Shown piece after piece: positions 50,713-61,000 of a stretch of DNA of 64,000 bases. Both the position numbers and the translations under genes were made by a program. Source of the DNA: Rotaria sp. Silwood1. Lineage: Eukaryota > Rotifera > Eurotatoria > Philodinida > Philodinidae. Under the pieces are notes generated by a model, which did not search any database, was not told the origin of the DNA, and saw only the letters and a list, made by a program, of their open reading frames with translations. Location: NCBI GenBank assembly GCA_905250075.1, contig CAJNOP010000297.1, forward strand, positions 76,991-140,990, read 5' to 3'. Numbering within the stretch: the stretch's first letter is position 1; each line of letters starts with the position of its first letter.

Positions 50713-51418
50713 TATTATCCGTTTCAAAATAGAATGTCCGTCGCTGTTTTTTGAATATCTCAAGTCAGGAACAAGCTAGAGACCTGCGGTTTTCACCAAT
50801 CAAAAGAGGAGACTAAGGGACATCTTTCTCTCCGATAATATGTAAGAGAAATTCCTTTTAAAACTAATTATTCTCGAAAAACATGTAAAAGAAGGGATGA
50901 AAATTACCTGTCATCTAGATAAAAGTTTGATTTTGACCTTTGATTTAGATAGAGAGACTTCAGATCCATAGTTCAAGATACAATGCAAATGGTTCTCTTA
51001 TTGCATTTCAACATTGAGCAAATCGCATCATATATTTATATGCGCAAATAATAGGAATTTTTGCTAATTTTTTTACTAAACTTTCTCACTTTTTATCATA
51101 ATAGCTCGACATTGTAATGGAAATGTGATGAAAAGAAAGGAAGCGTATTATATCTTGACCTATAGATCTGAAGTCCCTCTATCTAAATCAAAGGTCAAAA
51201 TCAAACTTTTATCTAGATGACAGGTAATTTTCATCCCTTCTTTTACATGTTTTTCGAGAATAATTAGTTTTAAAAGGAATTTCTCTTACACATTATCGGA
51301 GAAAAAGATGTCCCTTAGTCTCCTCTTTTGACTGGTGAAAACCGCAGGTCTCTAGCTTGTTCCTGACTTGAGATATTCAAAAAACAGCGACGGACATTCT
51401 ATTTTGAAACGGATAATA
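50713..51418. mobile_element. foldback element with ~273-bp inverted arms
   Basis: Left arm 50713-50985 and right arm 51145-51418 are near-perfect inverted copies, with scattered single differences and about nine in ten positions matching by eye, around a 159-bp AT-rich loop. Outer ends are TTATCCGTTTCAAAATAG and its complement, each bordered by TA, compatible with a TA target duplication. Because TA is itself palindromic this is not proof. No coding capacity is present. It is most likely a foldback-type MITE. A transcript would form a long stem and could feed small-RNA pathways. Confidence 0.85.
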
Positions 51419-52801
51419 ATTTTTAGTGTTATTTGATATTAGAAAATAAAAATAATTTAGATTTCGAAGAATGATTTCACTCGTGTATTAATTGAGATTT
51501 ACAACAAAGTTATATGATCTTTATTGATACATTTTAAGGTTAAATAGTATATTCTTGAAAAATGAATTACTAATTAATATAATGATATGAAAATATTTTC
51601 AATTATAACAGATCAATATCATTTACTTATTTTAACTCTTAAATATTTGTTCTTCTCAATTCTATCAATCTATGAAATTGTTATAAGTAAACATAAATGA
51701 TTTATAAATAATAAATGACAGTAAAAATAAATCATGATTTCTATTAAAGAATTAATATAAAAATATATCTAACTTCAAGAAGTCTAATTAGTAAAAAAAA
51801 AATTTTTTTACAATCCTTTGTTTTTTTTTCTTAGCAGACTACCTATAGAAGTAACCGACAATACTCTTAAAATTTTGAAATTTTTCATAATTCGATTTCA
51901 CATTAACATTCTAGAAAATAATCTTTGATATTCTTCAATTTTTTTGTTCTATCGATTTTCATGTAACATCAAGTTCATTGGAATTTTTTCTTTACTTTTA
52001 AGTTCTATTCTCTATAGAATAAAATTGTCTTCAATTTGTTAAAAAAAAATCTTTTCTTTTGTTTTTTTCTTATCTAAAACTATATTCATTTTTAATATAT
52101 ATATTCAAACGAAAATAATCGATACTAACCAATACTAACCAATTTCATAAATAGGTTGATCATGATAATCAAACAAATAAAATAAACTATACTCGATCTA
52201 TATTATTTTACGTGCCGGGACTTCATATAGGATAGAATAGAACGAAAAAAAATCGTCCCATGATATGAGCAATCGTGAAATGTCTCATGTGGGATGGAAG
52301 TCTTAAATATTTCATCCCATAGTATTTAACGCTCGTCAATGTTTCTTGTTGTTCCTGTCTGTTCGTTGACGTCCTCGTATGAGTCATTATGAAAAGTAGT
52401 TGTTGTTACTCTTAACCGTTTCTTTTCATCTACATTGTATTCTATTTTTGTTCTTCCAATTACGTAATTGAAATACATGACAAATATTTAAAAAAAAGAA
52501 TGATTTCATTTTATATTTCATAATCTTATCGTGGACAAGATCTTTATTTCGAAACAATTGAGTCCTTGTTGATACAAAGAAAAATTAGATATTTCTCAAA
52601 TATTTTTTGTCGGATGAGACAATTGGTTTCCTTCCATCCCATATCACGCGGAATTCTGTGATGTATATATAACATTAATAAATTATTTATATATGAAAAG
52701 TTTTGTTTACTGGTATAAATCACATTCGGTGCAATTTTTCGTCTAATAATTATTAAAAAAAAATGTTACCGTTAGTCGAACTAGGACACAAAATTTACTA
52801 T
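51419..52801. other. AT-rich DNA with a possible decayed TIR element
   Basis: Variants of TATGGGATGGAA occur in both orientations: TATAGGATAGAA near 52226, TGTGGGATGGAA near 52289, reversed near 52314 and reversed near 52636. This hints at a degenerate inverted-repeat element of about 400 bp. No gene seen. Confidence 0.35.
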
Positions 52802-52975
52802 TCAAAATGATAATCGATAATAATAAAGAGTGTAATTATAATAATGAAGAAATAATCGACTAGTAGGCAGCAATGCTATAGCGCTTTCATATGGAATAAT
52901 TGACATTTTTTGCTCAATAATAGTATCATATTGTTCTTTAAAAATTTCTAAATGTATTTTATTACTACGTTCCAT
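52802..52975 (-). other. exon-like small ORF, unidentified
   Basis: A 57-residue frame from ATG (52975) to TGA, starting MERSNKIHLEIFKEQYDTII and including MSIIPYESAIALLPTSR. The frame is open for about 17 codons further upstream (NERLHRHVIYINKC). The charged, balanced composition is more coding-like than the local background, and it may be the last exon of a gene. No family match and no strong acceptor was found. Confidence 0.25.
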
Positions 52976-55900
52976 ACATTTATTTATGTAAATTACATGT
53001 CTATGGAGGCGTTCATTCGATTGAGAAATTTATTATGAATAAATTTTTCAAAGTAAAATATAGCAACAAATACATTTAAATTTAATATTTAAAAAAAAAG
53101 TGCAGTAACTATGTAAAGACTGACGCATGTCGTGATGACGTAGTTTCTTGAGACAACAAAAGGTTGATACGTTTCCTTATTCAACTGTCATATGCTTAGC
53201 AGAATGTGTAGGATTCGACTTCCATGAAAGAGTATTATTTTTTCTTGTTAGCATTTTTTTTTCAATTGTTTACTCCAAACAAGAAATACTTGTAAAATGT
53301 ATGAAAAAAAAAAGTTAATTGAAATTACTAGTTTGAGTTTTTTTTTTGACTATTACGATTGAGAGACATAAGCTTTAATTACATAAGAGCATATTGTTCA
53401 TTCATGATGATATGAGTCTATGATATGACTAGGAAAATTTGAGATGTATTAATTATGTCTACTATATTAATGTGTCTAGCAACAACTATATCATATAAAT
53501 ATAGAACATAATTATGATTCGTTACATGTGCATCATGAAAAAAAAAGTTATTTAATCAGGATTATAATGTTTTTTCAAAAGTGTTATTAATAGTGGTAAT
53601 TATTCAGATGAAATAGATCTTTATCTTAGTAGGAGATTTAAGAGGGAAATATCAGGAACAATTGTTTCTATCTTCTGAAAGGTTTTTCGATTTTTCTCAG
53701 CAATAAGCTATCCAAAAATGAGCTGATATGATCTCTAATAGATATCAATGCATGTTTTGTGACCATAATTACCGACTTTCTCTATCCCTTATTATTATAT
53801 ATGAAAATGATTCATGCTAAAATATAAATTCTGTAGATAAATTTTGTATGTTAACCTTGGAAGTTTCTAGTCAGAAAGCAAAGATATTTATCACAATAGA
53901 AAAAAAACTCGATCCTATATATTCGAATTGCGTCTGCTGAAGGCATTAACTTGAAAAAGCTTAATATCTAATGTATTATACGTATATTAAAAATAGCAGT
54001 TGAAGAAACAAAACAAAATGAATAGAAATCATCAGTTCTGATACATTATTCGTCCCGTTAATTGTTATAAGATACATTTCATTGAATAGAAAGCAAACAA
54101 TAAAAGTTCATAAATATTTTTCATTGAGAATGTTATATGTAGTCAAAAGTTTTCATAACTATTTCGAACAAAAAATATCAATGCTCTGAACATTATCGTT
54201 AACTATAGTTATACTCGATTGATTATGATTAGTATAACTATTTATTGTCACTGCAAATGGTTCATCGTGATGTTCAGTAATAATTATTTTCTGCAACTGG
54301 AAATTTTCATGATCATTTTTTAAATTTGACAAGTTATTAAAATATATTTTCAAATTTAAAATGATCATAATTTTTCTTTTTCAATATTTAATTGTTAGAA
54401 TATAGATAAATATGATGCATATATAATGATGAGTTACTTTTGTGAATTCTTATTTTTAAATTTTATTATTTATAAGAAAAGAAAAATACTTTCGATTTTA
54501 TCTTTTCTGAAGTGAAAAAACATCACTTCACCTTTATGAAGCATACTCATGCTGCACTTTCATTTGCATGACCATTGGCATACATAAGAACCAGTGGTAG
54601 CACTTACGATTTTTGGTTTCAGCTATAAACAATTGCAGATAGTATCTTTTACCCAAATTCGAATTCTTTATTACAAAGAATTCCAATGAACCAGAAAGAA
54701 AATAGTTTCAAAGTTTTGCTCGTTCTGATGAAATTTACGATGACATAACACTAACTAGAAATCGTCAATCGTTTCTGATAGTAAGTACATGAGTAGCTAA
54801 TGACCTGTTAGAAAAGAGCAAGAACAAAAAATCTTGGTCGCAGCAAAATTGCTGCTCTTTATATTAAAATTAGCTTTGTTTAGGCGAAATTTTTATCTGA
54901 GGAAGATGTTGTTTTTTCCCTGAAGTAATACTATCTCTGATGATCTTGAAAAAACTGTTATCGCTTATGTCTATTCAATTATTTTTGTACTAAAATGACT
55001 CTTAAATAATTCATGAGTCTGTTTGCATACTCAATTGGTAGATGTTTTGAAGAAGAGGTCTCAAATCAGGTGAAAGTGAGAATCGAAACGAACTAAAAGT
55101 GAAATATGTGTAAAATAAAGGATGATATCTTTGACAAAATCTATTATCATTTTCTCTTTTTTATTCTTATATATATTGAAAGAAGACGGGCTTTCTACAA
55201 AAGTAGTATCATAGGTACTAAGGTATTGCTCTTATGTACTTAACTACATATACAAAATTTTCTAGTATAAGTGTAATTACATCTAATGAACATTTTTGCC
55301 ATAGGGAAGAAGTCTCAAAGTAAACAACCAATTTTGAACACACGAACAATATATGAGGACCAACATACAGTTCAAAAACAATAACAAACAAAAACTTGAG
55401 AAATGTTCATAGAAAAAATACTATATTTATTATTTCTGATTACCAATACAAAAATAATTTACTGCTTATTTTTCATCATTTTATGACCAACCAGAATGTA
55501 CTAGCTGAACTTCATGTAATACACATATTTACTGGAGCTTACAGCGAAAGATAACCTCTGAACACTGTCAACTGAGCTATATATGCGCGATTGAGCACTA
55601 ACCCTATATTTGCCATTGTTTACATCATTTTCTAAAAACTAATGTTGGTTTTTTTCGTGTTGTAGAAGCTTCATTGAATTTTTGTGGAAACTATAAAATC
55701 GTTCGAGGATTAATCATGATTTGAAAATGTTTCAGTTTTTCCTAACTCAATTTCTGAGAAAGTCGAATCTATCAAAAATTTACTATGAATGATCTTTAAT
55801 TAGTCAATGAATCTACTTAGAGAAGAGAATATTGCATGATTAAAATTAGAAAAGTTCAAATGAGAATTTCATTTGAAAAACAAAAGAAAACTTGATTTCA

Positions 55901-56633
55901 ACAACTATTTCGAATAGTATCCGTCAAAAAACATTTTCTAGAAAAAAGATCGACTCTAATATTGTTAATAGAACATTACTCTTCGCTAGTTATTACGAGG
56001 AATGTTGAAACAGTAAATTCAAATGAAATCAAAATTTGAGAGTAGTTCATACATCTTTTCACTTTGACAAAATATCTCGAAATTTTCAATTCGACAACAT
56101 TCTCTTTCATTCGATGATAGAACAATTCCTTTAATTGATTATCATTGTCTAGCTAGGCCTTACTTGCAAAGATATTGTGGTATAATTCACGCTTGCATGT
56201 GATACTCTCGTTGCATTGGTTTCTCTTCTTACTAACGAAACCAAAATTACCTGTCAATGAGGAGCTTCTCATTCCTCACATACACAACCAGCTCATCACG
56301 TCCTTACATGTTTATCGATCTTTGCACTTTTCGATAGAAAACGGTTGTTGTTTGATGATTCTGCGTAACTGTAACAGTTACATCTCGTATATGTTTACTC
56401 ACAAAACACAATATATTGAATTTTAACGAAAATAAGATCTGTTTTCTGAATACATTTGACTTATTAATATTGAATTATGTGATCATTAGATCCGAGAGTT
56501 CATGACCATGAAACCACAAGACACACTGATACTGTAAAAAGTTCCTATCAGCAATATTTCCCGAGTTTTATGGTCATTTTAAAACGAAGATTTCAAAGAA
56601 ATCGGTATCAGCGGTGAAATAAACTAATAAACT
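52976..56633. other. gene-poor DNA with one exon-like piece
   Basis: On the minus strand at 54159-54303, after a TTTCCAG acceptor-like site, a frame reads LQKIIITEHHDEPFAVTINS and continues with a polar tail to a TAG. It could be a terminal exon of a membrane protein tail, but nothing upstream connects to it. The ORF at 56175-56426 is unremarkable. Confidence 0.3.
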
Positions 56634-58010
56634 CTATTTCGACATTAAAAAAATTAGCAAAGACACAAAAAAAAGATATGGAGAGAAACTTGGATGAGTA
56701 GTACCATCCGACTCATTGATAGTTATCTCAGTAATTCCAGTGTCCTTGTTAATTGTACTACTCTTGGTAGTAGTACTGGCCTCAGTAGTTGTGTAATCTT
56801 CGGTAATTGTATCATCATCAAGTGTTGTACCATCTTTACTAATTGCATCGGCTATGGCAGCCATATCATCTTCGGTATTTGTATCATCTTCGGTATTTGT
56901 ACCATCTTCGGTGTTTGTACCATCTTCGGCAATTGTACCGCCATCGGTATTTGTACCATCTTCGGTATTTGTACCATCTTCGGCATTTGTACCATCTTCG
57001 GTATTTGTACCATCTTCGGTGTTTGTACCATCTTCAACATTTGTACCGTCATCGGTATTTGTACCATCTTCGGTTTTTGTACCAACTTCGGCATTTGTAC
57101 CATCTTCGGTATTTGTACTATCTTCGGTATTTGTACTATCTTCGGTATTTGTACCATCTTCAACATTTGTACCGTCATCGGTATTTGTGCCATCTTTGGC
57201 ATTTGTACCATCTTCGGTATTTGTACTATCTTCGGTATTTGTACCATCTTTGGTGTTTGTACCATCTTCGACATTAGTACCGTCAACGGTATTTGTGCCA
57301 TCTTCAGTATGGGTATGGGTGTTTGTATCATCTTCGGCATTTGTACCGTCTTCGGTATTTGTACCATCATCGGTATTTGTGCCATGTTCAGTGTGGGTGT
57401 GGGTGTTTGTACCATCTTCAGTATTTTTATCATCTTTGGTATTTGTACCATCTTCACTAGTTGCCTCCACTATGGTAACTATATCATTTTCAAGTATTGT
57501 GCTATCTTCACTAGTCCCATCGATTATGGTAGCTATATCATCTTCGATATTTGTATTGACTATACTAGTTGCATCATTTTTGGGTATTTTATCATCTTCA
57601 CTAGTTGCATCAATTATGGTATCTGTATCATCTTCGGTAGTTGTATCATCTGATGATGGTCTCATATACGAACTTCGATCATTACACAAATTCGTAGAGC
57701 AACACATTAAATTCATATAGATCGAGGATATGGTCACTAACTGTTGACATGTCGAGTTCACTAGAATTTCCCAGTACCATTTCAACGCTTGTGTTGATAT
57801 CTCCTTTAACGTACAAGCCAAATTTCGATCCTGACAGATAAATGCATAACTCGTACAAACGCATCGATTGTTCGTACAGGCGTCTTTGGTATTTGAATTT
57901 ACTATTGTTGTTGGTGTAATCGAGGAATTTGACACTCCTTCATAGCAAATAATGCAGAAGGCGCAGGGAATAATGCAGATCAATAATACGAGAGAGACAA
58001 ACAACTTCAT
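56634..58010 (-). CDS. Ly6/uPAR-type GPI-anchored protein with EDGTNT repeat stalk
   Basis: Single-exon gene, 458 aa. Residues 1-19 are a signal peptide (MKLFVSLVLLICIIPCAFC). A cysteine-rich module follows with Cys at 22, 45, 50, 52, 59, 66, 88, 103, 104 and 109, closing with CCSTNLCN. The ten-Cys pattern and terminal CC-x4-CN are the hallmark of the Ly6/uPAR three-finger fold, usually cell-surface binding or receptor-modulating modules. Residues about 120-430 are Thr/Asp/Glu/Asn-rich, dominated by the hexapeptide EDGTNT and variants (DDGTN, EDSTNT) with two THTHT inserts, probably an O-glycosylated acidic stalk. The C-terminus (PYLFFVSLLIFLMSK) is a GPI-attachment-type hydrophobic tail. Large plus-strand ORFs across the repeat are shadows. 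The start is the only ATG that gives a signal peptide. Confidence 0.88.
   Translation of the reverse strand: MKLFVSLVLLICIIPCAFCIICYEGVSNSSITPTTIVNSNTKDACTNNRCVCTSYAFICQDRNLACTLKEISTQALKWYWEILVNSTCQQLVTISSIYMNLMCCSTNLCNDRSSYMRPSSDDTTTEDDTDTIIDATSEDDKIPKNDATSIVNTNIEDDIATIIDGTSEDSTILENDIVTIVEATSEDGTNTKDDKNTEDGTNTHTHTEHGTNTDDGTNTEDGTNAEDDTNTHTHTEDGTNTVDGTNVEDGTNTKDGTNTEDSTNTEDGTNAKDGTNTDDGTNVEDGTNTEDSTNTEDSTNTEDGTNAEVGTKTEDGTNTDDGTNVEDGTNTEDGTNTEDGTNAEDGTNTEDGTNTDGGTIAEDGTNTEDGTNTEDDTNTEDDMAAIADAISKDGTTLDDDTITEDYTTTEASTTTKSSTINKDTGITEITINESDGTTHPSFSPYLFFVSLLIFLMSK
56870..57460. repeat. coding 18-bp minisatellite within the Ly6-type gene
   Basis: Tandem plus-strand units of gtatttgtaccatcttcg (EDGTNT on the minus strand), about 30 copies. 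All differences are substitutions or multiples of three, so the frame is kept. Low divergence between units points to recent expansion or homogenisation; copy number is likely to vary between alleles. Confidence 0.9.
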
Positions 58011-61000
58011 ATTTTCGAGTTTTATGAAATGACCAAGTATGAAGGCAATCGTTTATTTTTACTCCGCATCATTAAAAGCAGTAATCAATATCTTAGAATT
58101 ATTCACCTATGTAGTATTATGTTTGATGCATTGAATCGCAATAATAGAATGTCAATATCTATCAAGACAATCTTACCAAATGCGTCTATTATAAGACAGT
58201 ACACCTTGATCGAAGCTTTTGGATGACAGTCGAGAAAAACGAGGACGCCTTTGTATTATGCTTTTTTATTCAAGTTATTCAAGGATTGTTTCTGTGATGT
58301 GTTCGTCCTTAGCGTTTTTTCTCTTCAAAAAAATACGTAAAGACGAGAAAAGAAAAATTATTGTGAAAATTATAGGCATTGAATATAGCAATTGCTCCTA
58401 CGTTTCATGGCCCATCGTTATGTGAAGGGCATTAGTGACAATAACAGTGATTGTTTAAAAAAGAAAATGAGAAGGTTTTTGTTTCAGCGGGAGTTGTGAG
58501 ACTTATCGAGATAAATAGCCTAGTTGATGAAATATGTGATGAATGATATTATTTTTGTATACTCGACAACTTATCAGAGTAGGATTTGGAGTTGCAAGTG
58601 AAATATGATGAGGAGAAACTATTCAGTCATAAACTCAAATACCAAAAGTGACTGAAACGATATGAAAACCAATTCATTTTTGCTGTATTTTCAAGAAATC
58701 AGAGAAACATTGTTGAGTTAATAATAGTGGACTTTCAGTAAAAATTAGTCATCCGAAGAGCAAAATAAGTCGATTTCAGACAAATAAAGTTTTATGTTCA
58801 TTTAGTGTTTTAAAATTCTCTTGGTCTTTCTCTTCCAAAGTCTATCGATGCAATTTTGATAGGATGAAGAACCAGAGACGCAAATTCTACCAAATGTTTC
58901 CTAGAACAAGTAGAAAAGATGGATATTTCCTCAAGCAACAAAAGTATAAGACACATCATCTATATTCAGACTTTATTCTGTATGAATATGTGACTTGCTT
59001 TTACTCATACTCAACACTTAGTACTAGATTTACAATAGTATAACAAAGATAAAAGATTAATATTAAATTCTGTCTAGGATATCATCTTTCATCTCACGTA
59101 TATATCATGTTTATTTCAATTCTGTTCTTGTTTCTGTCAAATCTGATAAGAGATCTTCGAGAAGACTCCACTGGATGTTATACTGATTATGCATGCAAAC
59201 AATTCATGGATGATTTAAGGCATCTTTTTGTATTATAAAAGAATGATATTCAATAGACAAGCAATAAAACTTTTCTCAAAGTTATGAGAGATAGTATTAC
59301 CGCAGAATTAAAGAGCAACGTCTACTTTAGATAAGAATTGTGCCTAGATGAGACTAATTTTTTATTTCAAGAGCTGAAATATCAGTTATATAAGGCTGAA
59401 CTTTAGTTGAACAAGAAGAATTTTCGTTTCAACAAATGTTTTTCATCTTTATTTTTTAGTATTATGCATGAAAAAGTTAAAAAAATTAACATATGACTAA
59501 TTGATTGAAAAAAACTTATAATACTCACATATGTCATCTTTCATAGAGATAAAAATGATTATTTCTTCATTTTTATATTTTTTTTAGTGTCTGCTGTTCT
59601 TGTGTAATATAAAATATTTTCATTTTGAGTGTACGCCATATTTTTTCACGGAAGTTGCATGTAAAATTAACACAAAAAAAAACAACTCATTCGAATACAA
59701 AAGACTATTTGATTCTTACCTAGATCATTAGATCTTTTTAACTTATATGATTAATAGTAAGAAAGTATGATAAAAATGTCTTATGAAAGAAATAAAATCA
59801 CATGAATTGTCATTAATTCCGAGTATTCGCATTTATATAATTATATTGAAGATAAATTTAATATGTAACAGAATTGTACATTTAGTAGAACAATTTTTGT
59901 CTACTGAACATTATTCAAATGAAATGAAAGACAGATAGTACTAATTAAAAATTCTTTTTTTTTTGGCAAGACTATCACTACTGTATTCAAACATGTAGTT
60001 TTAGAATCTTCTTCGTTTTTTTTAATTTTCATGTCAGTATTCTATGTAGATGAGATCGAAAATCTCTTGTATTTCGAAGAATTTATTATTATCTTTTCAC
60101 AGCTGTTATAACTTGTATTGCAATCATTTTATTATAATAACCAACTCATTGACACAAATGATTAATGGTATAATTAACTTTAGCCATTCGTTCTTCATCA
60201 TTTACATTCATTAATAACGTATATTAATGAAGTGTGAGTGTAAAAAATTTCTACCAACGTTATCCGACGCTGCTTGTCATATTCTATTTATGCTATAAGA
60301 ATTTCTTTTTTTTGATTGAAGACTCAGACTTCTAAAAATATTTTATCATCGCGTAACATTGTTGCATAAGACGATTCGTTTTCTCCAATATTACTGATAA
60401 AACTCCGATTTTTTGCTCAAATAAAAAATAGAAAAAAAAGAGCTAATATAACGCTGTTACACAGGTTTTTATCAATTGATTTTAAGGCATTTCACATTCT
60501 CAGGTAATATTTTATTTTTATGAACATTGGTTTTTCTTGCATGTGTAGTCGTTTTCAGCAAGAATTAAGTTGTTACATCATAAGAGAAGCTCATTAAAGA
60601 CACAATAAGTTAAAAACTATGCAATCTGTTCTGGAGAACAAAAGTCAAAAATAAATCGTCCATGTTGTACAGAATTAAATGCTACATTAAGTGATATATC
60701 AGTCAACATTTTTTGAAAGAATTTCCCGATTAGAAAATTCAAAATACGATTTGGGAAAAGTTTGTAATCCAGTTTTTCGTGTCGAAATTCGAATTTTTTT
60801 AAATACCAAATCTCAAATGCGTAATAAATATTAAAAATTGCACCTCCTAATGCATTCACATCTGTCGAACTCGAAAGAAAATTTTTTCAAAAACTTTTTG
60901 TATTTTAAAAACAAAACCTTTATAAATATAAATAGGCATTTTTAACTATACTCAAGATAAAGTACAAGTTGAATATTTGGATTATTTTTATATTCGCTTC

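Noticed and set aside
56694..57720. Large plus-strand ORFs (up to 319 codons) and alternative minus-strand ORFs over the Ly6-type gene
   Set aside because: They are frame shadows of an 18-bp repeat that is open in several frames. Only the minus-strand 458-aa frame has a signal peptide, a cysteine domain and a hydrophobic C-terminus.
60617..60859. 80-codon minus-strand ORF ending FIFDFCSPEQIA
   Set aside because: Slightly exon-like, with an acceptor-like CAG before it, but no homology, start context or linked exon could be found.
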